Below are positions 43,774 to 55,072 of a stretch of 64,000 bases of DNA, piece after piece. The notes under the pieces were generated by a model. The model had not been told where the DNA came from and did not search any database. It worked only from the letters and a program-made list of their open reading frames with translations. This DNA is from Flaveria trinervia (taxonomy: Eukaryota > Streptophyta > Magnoliopsida > Asterales > Asteraceae). Where the stretch lies: NCBI GenBank assembly GCA_025506515.1, contig CM046456.1, forward strand, positions 14,642,061 through 14,706,060, given 5' to 3'. The stretch's first letter is position 1, and every line of letters begins with the position of its first letter. The translations under genes and the position numbers were made by a program.

Positions 43774-46649
43774 ATGACTACTCCTTCTAATGACCCTCAT
43801 AATACTAGTTCCTCAACCAAGCCTCTGATGCTGGTTAGGACTGAGTATAACATATGGCAATGAAGAATGCTCCATCACCTGTCTGTTAACAGTTCAGGTT
43901 GTTGGACATCTGTGGTACATGGTCCATATAAGCCTATGGTGAACAATCCGGAAACCAACCAAATGGTTCCAAGAAGAAGGAACAATACTCTGATGAAGAT
44001 CGAAAACTGTTTGAGATTGATGCTAAAGCTCATGGAATTCTGGCCATGGCACTGCCTAATGAAATCTATTCTGGGCTTATGCATCATGAAACTGCTCATG
44101 ACCTCTGGAAGGCACTGAAAGAACAATTGGTGGTACTGATGACGTCTTAGCAAACAATAGGAAATACTTGCCCAACAATATGAGACATTTGCTCATAGGA
44201 AGGGTGAGACTCTGACTCAACAGTTTGAGCGTTTTTCATGTTTGATATTTGAGCTAAAAATGGTCAAACATGAATACACTAATAGCCAGATGAACCACAG
44301 ATTCCTCAGATCACTGCCTGAGAGATGGGACACATATACAATTGTCCTACGCCCCAATGCAAATCTGGATAGCCTATCTCTCACCCAACTTCATGGGAAA
44401 CTACTTACATTTGAAAGAGAGATAGAGCAGAAAAGGAAACTGGCATCATCAGGAAAGCTCACTGAAGACTTTGTACCAGGGAACACTACCTTGGTCGTTC
44501 ATGAGTCAGAATATGCTGCATCAGAAAGTAATTATGATGAGCATATAGATTTCTCTTCAAACAGTTCTGATCATGCATTTGTGAGTGTTGATAGTCAGTC
44601 AGGCTGTAATAGTGACAATTTGTGCTTCATTATGGATGATTTGAAAGGTATAGCTGATGATGACTTAGAAGAGATGGATATTCTGAGCCAAATGGCCTTG
44701 ATTAATATCAGATCTCAGAAGTTCTACAAGAGAACTGGTAGGAAATTCCCTGGACTCTCTGGCAAAACCAAAGTTGGTTTTGACAAGAGGAAGTTGAGGT
44801 GTCACAAATGCCACAGGCTTGGGCACTTTACAAGAGAGTGTAGATCATCTGGATCTAACTCCTCTGCACCCTTTGTGACTTTTCCAAGTAATATTCAACA
44901 AAACAGAGGGCAGCATCCTGCTAGTTCTGGTCATCAATCACAACCTCTATCTCCTGCATATTTTGTCCCTCAGGGTCCAATGCCATATCCATATCCCTGC
45001 TATTACATGCCACAAACCAGTCAAGTTCAAGTACCCATTGCTCAACAACCACCTGCTCTTGCTCTTCCTAAGCCTCAACCTTCCCAATCTCATCAACAAT
45101 CTCAACCTCAACAACATAGCTTTTTCACCCCAGGAGTTGTTGACTGGAGCAGTTTACCAGATGATATGTCAGGTCATGAACAACTGTTTTCTGGTGCTGG
45201 TCAACATGGTGGTGACAATCCTTTTGGAAACTTGCTCTTATGGCCCTGGAGTCTGCTGATACCTCATCCTCTAATGCCTCCATACCACAGGTATCACAGG
45301 TATCCTCTGAGGCCAAAGCCAAGCTATGTTCTGAAACATGCATAGCCGCATTTGCATCTATTAGAGAAGAAAATGTAGCTTTAATTAACAAGAACATTGA
45401 GCTAGAACAAATAATATCCAAAAGAAAAGCTAATTTGAGTCTGTGCTTAATGATAAGAATGATGAGATTTACAAACTTAAATGCCAAATCACTGATGATA
45501 AGGCTAGGGAAGAGGTACTTCTAGAGAAGTACAGAGACCTCAAAGAAACACTTGCAGCTACCAGGTAGAGTGTGATCGATGGGTACATTCCTACAAGGGT
45601 TTTGAAATGCTTCTCAGTAAGCAGACTGCTTCCAATGTGAAGTTTGGCATTGGTTATAATCACACTGCTCCTCCTACAGATTTTACTCCCAGAGCAGAGG
45701 TAGAATCTGATGGAGAAAGCAATAACCAATCCTTTTCATCATGTGATCTACTATCTGATATAGCACCATCAGAGGTTGGAGTTAGCACTAATTCCTCCCA
45801 AAACCTATCAGCTGATGTTGATGGTTCAAATGCTGACACTCACATGATCAAAAGGTTGATCACTCCAGGTGGTATTTCACAAAGTACTGAAAGTACTAAA
45901 GAGCAAGTTATAACACCTGGAGAACAAACCCAAACTACTGCATGTACTAAAGGGAAGAAAACTGCCAGTAGAAAGGGTGGGAAAACTACTGAAGAAGATA
46001 TCAAGAAAGCATGTACTGCATAGAAGAAAACTGCTAGTACTGGTCGCAAACTGCTGAAGAATAAGTCTTCAGTAGTTTCATCTTCTTCAGCAGATGATCA
46101 ACTTAAGATGAAGAAAAAGCCATGTGAAATATGTGGCTTATTAAATCATCTTACTGATGATTACTGGTATAAAAAGGGCTCCAAACTCAAACACAATGAG
46201 AACATTAAAAAAAAATGGATAAAATGAAAACTGAGTTTGAAACCAAGTTTGTATCAGCAACATCAAAACCTGTAACCCCAAAATCCAAAAAGAAATTCAA
46301 AAAGGAAGGGGTTAATCAAGCTACAGTTGAGGTTGCTCAAAGGGAGATGGTACAACACAAGAATCCATCAATCTCAAGCACTAATGTGTCTGATAAGCTA
46401 AAGGCTTTATCACAGAATCAGACACAACTTGTTATGATGGTTCAACATCTATTGAGGAGAGTCAACCAATTATATGCTCCTGTGATGAAACATAGAGAAG
46501 AAAATCCATGCCAAAGGATTCTTCTTCTTCACCATCTCCATCCTCTCAGGCTGTTCTTCATAGCAAATCTGTTAGTTTACCATCTGCTGATGTGAACAGA
46601 CCCAAAACCAAAAACGTTTGGGTCTCAAAAACTAACTAATTTATTATGA
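43774..46649 (+). pseudogene. SIRE-3 gag
   Basis: The ATG at 43774 starts MTTPSNDPHNTSSSTKPLM, with a TGA at about 43861 and a frameshift near 43970. A 367-codon open stretch (44242-45345) holds the rest of the capsid domain (FELKMVKHEYTNSQMNHRFL) and zinc knuckle 1 (CHKCHRLGHFTREC). The coiled-coil region and knuckle 2 follow. In knuckle 2 the last Cys is Tyr (CEICGLLNHLTDDY, 46123-46164). The frame ends at a TGA (46647-46649) matching those of SIRE-1 and SIRE-2, here followed by a TAG. Confidence 0.88.
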
Positions 46650-46652
46650 TAG

Positions 46653-46964
46653 CAGGGTTCTTGAGCATGCCACAGTAGCATCTGGTATGTTGACAGTGGA
46701 GGATCTATGCATATGACAGGGAACAGCTCTCTTCTTTATGATTACTCTCAAGGAAAGAAGGGGTATGTTTCTTTTGGCAATGATGCTATAGGGTTACATC
46801 ATTGGCAAAGGCTTTGTCTCCAATGGTGAAATAAGGTTTGATGATGTTAACCATGTGGAGAATCTCAAGTACAATCTCTTGAGTGTCAATCAAATGTGTG
46901 ATAAAGGCCATGTTGCTCTTTTCACAGTCAGAACTGCAGGATTCTGTCATCCAAAGTTCTGAGT
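46653..46964 (+). pseudogene. SIRE-3 protease
   Basis: SSIWYVDSGGSMHMTG with the DSG triad near 46690, then LLYDYSQGKKGYVSFGNDA, a frameshift and NLLSVNQMCDKGHVALF. A TGA sits in QGS-stop-ACH at about 46662. Confidence 0.83.
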
Positions 46965-48117
46965 TTGAATGATAAGGTGTTGGATGATCACACTCTCCTG
47001 AGGGCCAACAGGACAGGAAGAGTGTATGCCTTAGATCTTTCCAAGAAAATAGATCTCAAAGGCCATCCTTGCCTATTTTCCAAGGCTTCTCCTCAAGAAT
47101 CTATTCTATGGCATAGAAGGCTGGGTCATGTGAATCTTAAAAACTTGAATCAGCTGATACATCATGGTTTAGTAAGGGGATTGCCTATGAAGGAGTTCAG
47201 ATGTGAAGACAACTGCACTGCTTGTTTGAAAGGAAAACAGCACAAAGTCTCATTCCCTCCTATTAAGAACCTAAGTCCATTGCCTGCTTGCAATTACTGC
47301 ACATGGATATCTTTGGTCCTGTGAGAGTAATGAGTATGGCAAAGAAGAAATACTGTCTGGTAATTGTGGATGATTACTCTAGATTTGTATGGACTTTCTT
47401 CTTGCATTCAAAGGATGAGGTTGCTCAGACGATTATAAACTTTGTGTTGTATGTTAAGAAGCAGTATTCCCTATCTGTCAAGTGTATCAGAAGTGATAAT
47501 GGAACAGAATTCAGAAACCATACACTTGATGATTTTTATCTCTCAAAGGGAATCAAGAGGCAGTTTAGCATCCCAAGGACTCCAGAACAAAATGGAGTAA
47601 TGGAGAGAAAGAACAGGACCCTAATTGAAGCTGCAAGGTCCATGTTGGCTGACTTGGTTTGCCACTGACCTTTTGGGCTAAAGCTGTTAACACAGCTTGC
47701 TATGTGCAGAATAAAACCTTAGTAAATCAGAGGTTGATGAAGACTCCATATGAAGTTCTACATCATTTGGCTCCTCTAATTTCATTTTTCAGAGCCTTTG
47801 GGTGTCCTTGTTTCATCCTCAACACAAAGGATCAACTCCATAAATTTGATCCTAAGGTGGATGTAGGGTATTTTGTTGGTTATTCATCTACTTGCAAGGC
47901 ATATAGAGTCTTCAACTGCAGAACAAAGATAGTTGAAGAGACTCTGCATGTGAAGTTTAATGAACCTCCAAAGGACAAGATTCCACAAAACCCTGTGGAG
48001 TTATTTGATTTGGACATACTACAATATGTTCCTTATCAGGCTTCAGCTGTTGCTCCTGTCAACAGTTCTCCACCTGGTGGTATTGATGATGATGATAATA
48101 TCAATACTCACCTATAA
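46965..48117 (+). pseudogene. SIRE-3 integrase, frameshifted
   Basis: HHCC finger (LWHRRLGHVN, NCTACLKGK), then core in another frame (LHMDIFGPVRVMSMAKKKYC, IRSDNGTEFRNHTLDDF, NGVMERKNRTLIEAARSML) with all three catalytic residues, a shift at 47650, and the C-terminal part (LTFWAKAVNTACYVQNK, then NPVELFDLDILQYVPYQ). Confidence 0.87.
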
Positions 48118-49946
48118 AGTTTAGTGATCAACTGCCTGAGTCACTAAATGATGTTCTTCTAGCTTCAGCAGTTCCATCCACAACAAATGCTGATGAGATC
48201 TCTGATTCCTCTACATCTTTTGATTTGCCATCTCATTCTTGGTTTCAAGAGTCTACATCACCATCTGCTGCTGCTGAAGGTCCTACAAACATTTGCACAG
48301 ATCTCATTGTTTATCAAGAGCTGAAGAATCACCCAATGTCTCAAATCATTGGTGATATCAATGCTGGAGTTTCAACAAGAAGTCAATTGTCCAATTTCTG
48401 CTTCTATGCTCTCTTCATTAGTCAGCAAGAGCCAAAGAAATATCGCATTGCTTTAAGGGACAATGGATGGGTTGAAGCCATGCAGCTTGAGCTACTTCAG
48501 TTCAACAAGAAGCAAGTGTGGGAACTGGTTCCTCTACCCCCAGGTAAGTGTGCAATAGGCACTAAATGGGTGTTTAGGAATAAAATAGATGAAAATGGGC
48601 TTATTGTTAAGAAGGCCAGACTGGTTGTTCAGGGGTTTGCACAGGAAGAAGGTATGATTATGATGAAACCTTTGCTCCTGTAGCCAAACTGGAGGCAATT
48701 AGATTGTTCTTAGCCTATGCTGTATTCCAATCGTAAAGTTTTTCAAATGGATGTTAAAAGTGCATTTTTATATGGTAAAATAAAAGAAGAGGTTTATGTG
48801 TGTCAACCACCAGGTTTTGAGGATAATAAAACATCCGATTGGGTATACAAGCTTGATAAGGCTCTTTATGGGTTGAAACAAGCTCCTAGAGCCTTGTATG
48901 AGACATTATCAAATTTTCTTCTTCAAAATAATTTCACTAGAGGCTCCATAGATAAAACTTTGTTCATTAAGAAGGTGGATCAGCATAAGCTATTTGTTCA
49001 AATTTATGTTGATATTATCTTTGCATCCTCTGATCCCCAGTTGTGTGATGATTTTACCAAATTAATGCAAAAGAAGTTTGAAATGAGTGCAATGGGAGAA
49101 CTTAGTTCTTTCTAGGACTGCAAATCAAACAAAAGGCTGATGGGACTTTCATTCATCAGTCTAAATATACAAAAGATCTTTTGAATAAGTTTGATTTACA
49201 AAACTGTAAGCCTTGTTCTACTCCCATGTGCCACACCACTCAACTAGATACAGATCAGAAAGGTAAAGCTGTTGATGAAACACTTTACAGATGTATGATT
49301 GGGTCCTTGATGTACTTAACAGCTTCTAGACCAGATATCATGTTTGCAACTTGTGTTTGTGTTAGATTTCAGGCTGCTCCTAAAGAGTCTCATTTGATTG
49401 CAGTCAAGAGGATCTTTAGATATCTGCAAGGTACACTATCTCCAGGTTTATGGTATTCTACTGGACACTTTTGCAAATTAGTTGCTTTTTCTAATAGTGA
49501 CTATGCAAGGTGTAAGTTAACCAGAAAGTCAACTTCTGGTGGATGTCAATTCCTAGGCAACTGTTTGATTTTCTTGGCAGAGTAAGAAACAAACATCTAT
49601 TGCTACATCCGCTGCTGAAGCAGAGTACATTGCTGCTGCAAGTTGTACATCTCAGGTACTCTGGCTTCAGAACCAACTTTTGGATTATGGCATTACAGAG
49701 ACTAAGACTCCATTATTAATGGACAGTGCTTCAGCTCTATGCATTTTCAAGAATCCTGTCCAGCATTCTAGGACCAAACATATAGAGATCAGACACCATT
49801 TTATTAGGGACTGCTTTGAGAAAGGTCTGATTGATCCAAAGTTTGTGCCTAGTGCTGATGAGCTTGCAGAACATTTTACTAAGCCTTTGGATAGTTCAAC
49901 TTTCCAAAACCTAGTGTTAAGGCTTGGTATGCTGCAGCTAGAATAA
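48118..49946 (+). pseudogene. SIRE-3 reverse transcriptase and RNase H
   Basis: RT from DNGWVEAMQLELLQFNKKQV through FQMDVKSAFLYGKIKEEV to the active site, which reads YVDI (49005-49013 then ATT). One GAT codon of YVDD is deleted, removing a catalytic Asp. RNase H is readable (TASRPDIMFATCVCVRFQA, SNSDYARCKLTRKSTSGGCQ, AEAEYIAAASCTSQ) to the TAA at 49944-49946. Further frameshifts near 48650, 48735, 49110 and 49580. Confidence 0.88.
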
Positions 49947-50537
49947 GTGACACTACTGATGATCTCAGTAAACAAGTACCGATGATCATTAGTAAACATG
50001 TCACAAATAAGTACTGATTCTGTTATAACTACTATGTTAGTAAAAACAGACAAGCACCGATGTCCTATGAAATACTGAAAATAGCTAAAAAGTCTGATGC
50101 GTAAGTGTTGAGAATAGTATGAACAGCTAAAAAGCTAAGAATGACGAAAACTACTGATGGGAATTTTCTCTTCAGTCGTTTTACAAGCTGTTTCATCTTA
50201 ACACCAAGTATTCAGTCATTTACAACAACTGATGACAAAACCATGTCTTCAGTAGTTTCACAACTACTGATGACTAACACCAAGTCCTCAGTTGTTTCCA
50301 ACATCTGAAGCCAAAACCATGGTTTTCAGTAGTTTTATAATTGCTGATGCCTAAAACCAAGACTTCAGTTTTTCACCTCTGAAGGTTAATACCATGTCAT
50401 CAGTCGTTTACAACTACAGATGATTAACACCAAACCCTTCAGTTGTTTTATAACCCATACCCTATAAATACCTAATCCTACAGCACTTTATTATCTCAAA
50501 CCTAACGTTCAAAATCTCCAAACCTTCTCTCACATTA
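49947..50537 (+). repeat. SIRE-3 pol-to-ORF3 spacer with diverged repeats
   Basis: Non-coding. It has fewer copies of the same AACTACTGATGACTAACACCA / TCTTCAGTAGTTT repeats than the SIRE-2 spacer (591 against 841 bp). Confidence 0.72.
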
Positions 50538-53500
50538 ATGGCGACCATGCAGCTTAAACCAAGACACAACTGTGTTGCTTACCTTACCAAATCACCTTTC
50601 TGGACGAAGTTTGATACTGCCATTGAGCTAATGGTCCATTCTCCATACAAAACGCCCTTCCTTATCATCCTACCATTTATGCCGAATCCCTAAATCAGTT
50701 CTGGACGAACGTCACCCTTACCACTGGGGAGAATGACACCGAGTCTCTCCAGTCGTTCGTCAACTCCGTAAGGTGGTCATCACTCCGGCAATCCTTAGCC
50801 AAACCCTACAACTGGATGATGCCACCTTCCCCGCTGGATATTCAAAGGGCACCACTGATCTATCCTTTGCCCAACATGGATACCAGGGTAACCTCAGCAC
50901 TTCTACCATCCTAAAGAAGCATTTCCATGACGCTGAACGCCTTATTTTTCATATGGTGAATGTCTGCCTAGCCCCTAAGACTTCTTCTTGGGATCAAATG
51001 TCAACGAGGTAGCAGCAGGTATTCTTCTCTATCCTGAGCAACAAAACTTAAATTTTTCTAAAATAATATTTCTTGAACTTAAGGATATGGCCTCAAAACC
51101 TATTGCTAACCGATGGATATTATATCCTCGGTTCATAATGGTCATTATAGAGAACCAGCTGAAAGCTGAGGGACTTGTTGGCCTTGGAGTCCCTGTCATG
51201 GCTGTATTGCCTGAGGTATACTCCAGGCACAACTCAGACCAGTCACTCAAACAGGCTGCCAAGCTGTGAAAACCCACACAGCTGGAACCCACAGCCACCA
51301 CCTCCAAATCCAAAGTCCCCACCAAACCCAAACACAAGAAACCCAAAAAGGCTGCTCAGGGAGATGAGTCCACTGAGGATGCCCCTGTACCACAAACACA
51401 GGAAATACATATTGGTTATAACCCCCCAGTTATGTCATGACTCACCCAACCTCAACCGCTCAGGCTTCCTCTCAACAGGAGCCTGCAGCAACCACATTCG
51501 GGGCACATATACATCTGGAACCTTCCTCATTTGAGGAGGTTGCCATTGAAACGCACCACTCTCCCCGGGTGCATACTGCTTCCACACCATCTCCCACTAC
51601 AACCGCCCCCCAAAGTCCTACCATAATAGTTGCAAAAGTGCTGAGTCAGTTGCATTCCTCACCCCCTCCCCAGATACCAATCAAAACTGGGATAGCCTCA
51701 ATAATTGAGGGGGAGGATCAAGATGCTTCTGATAACCCACAGCACAGGGGTTACATTGTTCCATCTCCAAGTGTAGAAACGGAGATTAGAACATCTGGTG
51801 AGGCTGCCACTTCTCCTGCTTCAGCATATGATCAGGATGCAGTTGGTATCGTCCATAAGACCTCACCAGAGGCAACTGCCAATGAAGGACATAGTCCTGA
51901 GGCAGGAAGTCCCCAGTACCAAGAACAAGGGGCACATGCTGATACTGATCTACACTTAGAGCATGTACATTGATTCTATCAGGAGGTCAGGTGATTCAGC
52001 TAACACTGATGATGACCTAGGCTTCTTCTATGATGTTTTAGCCCAAAATACCATCCTAGAGAATGAGGTAAGCAGACTCAACGAGCTGATTGCCAAAATG
52101 TCTCAGGATCTAAGTCCATCTGCCCCAATCCCCCAATAGATGGCACCTTCCTCTGAAGGTCTCTATACACATAGCCACTCCAAAACACTCAGCCACCTGC
52201 CTCTAGTTCTGGTACTATCTCTCAGGGACAGAACCCCCTGAGCAAATAGCTGCTATCCTTCAAAATTCCTTACCTCTCATCACACCAATTATCACTGATA
52301 TAGTGATTAAAACCCTTGATGAGAGGCTTCCCTCGTTATCCAACCCTTGCTGGAGGAAGTTGTGAGCAAAAGGCTTTCTGACAATCAAACTCTTGCAACC
52401 AATGCAACCAAAAAGGGGGAGATTCAGTCAGTGAAAACAAAACGAAAGAGGATTGAAGATGGGAAAGAGAAAGAAAAAGAGATAGAGGTGGAAAATGAGA
52501 AGGAGTTCGGTGTAGAGAAAGAGAGGAGAAGGAAGCTGAAATGGAGAAAGTGACTGAAAGTACTAAAAACTTTCATGTCACATACAAGAAAAGGAAGAGT
52601 GGAAAGAAGGAGAGGAGAGTTGGAGGAAATGGTGAAGGAGGCTGATGCCCAACACAGCCGATCAATGGATAACATCATTGATCAGCTCTTTAGGCAAGGT
52701 CATGACACTAAAAAACTGACTCAGAAATTAGAAGATTGGAGATTGAAGAAATCCAAGCAAGATGGGCAAGTTACAGTGTGTGAAAAGGGAAAGGCTGGAA
52801 ATCATGATCAGGTTCTTAGCTAAATATCTTAGAGATCATTGATTGAATCAAGTCATGGTCCAGGGACAGCATCTTGGCAATAACCACCAAGATCTATTCG
52901 TTTGAAGTATATACCAAAGGGCTGGTCATTGAAGCCTTGAATGAAGCTGGTGCTGGGAGCAGGACTGAACTGGTCAAACAGTCTAAAGCCTCACTTACAT
53001 CCAAAATGCTAGAACAGCCTGTCAAAATTCCCACACCAAAACCACCACAACCACAACCCACTAAACCAATTCCCTTACCCCAAAAACCAATAGCTGATGA
53101 TGTATCCGGAAGAGGAAGAGAAGGGTACTGAGGCTAGAAGAGGAAGAAGAAGATAATGATGAAGATGAAGACAGGCTGCCATCTCAGCTGTTATACAGTT
53201 GCCTAAGGCCATAAGTCACCCTCCAACAATTACTCCTGAATCTCAAAGGCAAATTATGAAAGTGAAGTTAGAAGAAGAAGAGCTTTACAAACAACATGAT
53301 GAGGAATGTTGAGAAGAGTCAACAAAGCATACGCTGCCACATCTTCAATCATCAATATGAAGAAAATGCTCAGAGATTATACACTCTCAGACATACCTTC
53401 AATATCAAAAAGAGAGAGTGAGGATTTGGCCTGATCCAGGGTGTCTCATAGGATTCAAAAGAAAAATATTCCATAGAGATACACTAGCCAAGTAAAGAAG

Positions 53501-54088
53501 ATTGTAGATGAAGTGATCTCACTGGCCTTTGTAGTATCACCTTGGGAGATCCTAGATGACTTCAAGAAAGCCTATAAAGCTAAACTGACCCCACAAAAGA
53601 TGCTAGAATAAAGTGGTGAAAAAGGGGTTAGTGTATAGGAGGCTTGAGGAAGTTAGAAAGAATGAGCTCCAGTTGTTCTTAGAGGGTATTCACCCAGATG
53701 AATTCGCATATAGAGTCATAACAACTGTGGAGCTAAAAAATGGGAAGCAGGTCAAATACCTCTCTGAGTACTATGGGCCAGAATCACTCTTTGAAGGAGA
53801 AGCAGAAGAGCTTACCATGGAGGAACAAATAACCTTCTTGAGGCCTATACAAGGGGTCTTACAAACTCATAGTTGGGAAGTAGATCTCATGGATGGGGTA
53901 ACAGCTCTGTGTCCAGTTCCCCAAGACAGAGTTCCCATCCATCCTTTGCCAAACAGATCATTGAGACTTCTTCCCAGGCCTGTGCTTACAAGGGTACTTC
54001 TGAGCTGATCTAGAAGACAAAAAAACCAATCTTTCTGCCATAATAAGTGGGACATCTTCAATAAGCTTAAAGGTTTTGGCTGCATTGG
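50538..54088 (+). pseudogene. SIRE-3 third ORF (env-like position), broken
   Basis: The ATG at 50538 (MATMQLKPRHNCVAYLTKS) begins the same ~3.5-kb protein as in SIRE-2. Frameshifts occur near 50660 and 50765. Conserved blocks are LDDATFPAGYSKGTTDLSFA, NRWILYPRFIMVIIENQL and VLPEVYSRHNSDQSL, then Pro/Thr-rich sequence, a Lys/Glu-rich coiled-coil-like stretch (about 52420-52830), and a 131-codon open C-terminal block (53613-54008) with GIHPDEFAYRVITTVELKNG. Conservation of these blocks between copies supports a real element protein; role unknown. Confidence 0.7.
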
Positions 54089-54101
54089 TTCAGGGGGAGT
54101 T

Positions 54102-55067
54102 TGTTGGACCAAAAGAACCAATGAGCCAGATCAGAAAAACCTTTAAGTCCACAAGACATCAAAACAACTGATGAAGACTTGATCAGCTGTTTGACAAAGT
54201 CTGAAGATCAACAGCTGAAGACTAAAGTACTGAAGACTTCAACAGCTGAAGAACAAAGTCTGAAGATCAACAGCTGAAGACTAAAGTACTGAAGACTTCA
54301 ACAGCTAAAGACCAAAGTCTGAAGATCAACAGCTGAAGACTAAAATACTGAAGACTTCAACAGCTGAAGACCAAAGTCTGAAGATCAACAACTGAAGACT
54401 AAAGTACTGAAGACTTCAACAGCTGAAAACCAAAGTCTGAAGATCAACAGCTAAAGACTAAAGTACTGAAGATCAACAGCTGAAGTACGAAGACTGAAGA
54501 CATCAGCTGAAGACATCAGCTGATGACAACAACAGAAGTTCAAGAAGTCCAAGTACTGAAGCCTTCAGAGTTTGTCGCAACAGCTGATGAAGCATTCTTC
54601 ATGTTGTTGTGATGGTTTCATTTCAGTAGTTTCTTTTCTAGTCCAGTACTTGTAAAACGACTGAAGAGCATGTTCTTCAGTCGTTGTTGTTTCAGTAGTT
54701 TCTTTTCAGTAGTTGTAGTGATAGTTAACACTTGGTATTTTTGTAAGAAGATGTCAGCTGTTTGACATCTTTAGTATTTGTGTTAACTTTCAGTAGTTAA
54801 ATAACAGTTAGATGTCACTGTCAAGTGACATCAGCTGACGTCAGCTTCCCTTATAAAAGGAAAGATGACCTAATTGTAACGATGTGCGTGAAGCCAGCCA
54901 AAGTGTGTATTGAATGAATATATTCCTTTTGGTAGAAATTTTCTCTCTATAACAAACACTGTTTCATTGATAAATTTCGTGTGTTCTTGTTTAAATTTGT
55001 TAATTCGTGGGCTCATTCCGCTGCAAATCCAATCTAATTGATCAAACTAGATGCCGAGATCCTAACA
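54102..55067 (+). mobile_element. SIRE-3 3' LTR
   Basis: 966 bp, preceded by the purine tract CAGGGGGAGTT. It repeats the 5' LTR with one ~59-bp unit fewer and scattered single-base changes. Confidence 0.9.
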
Positions 55068-55072
55068 TGATT

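Larger units (their letters stand above)
42540..55067 (+). mobile_element. SIRE-3, full-length copia element with third ORF
   Basis: 12.5 kb, TGTTGGACC to GATCCTAACA, flanked by perfect TGATT duplications (42535-42539 and 55068-55072). LTRs are 1024 and 966 bp; the 58-bp difference equals one unit of an internal ~59-bp repeat. Same internal layout as SIRE-2. It inserted in the 3' LTR of Tekay-D. Confidence 0.92.
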
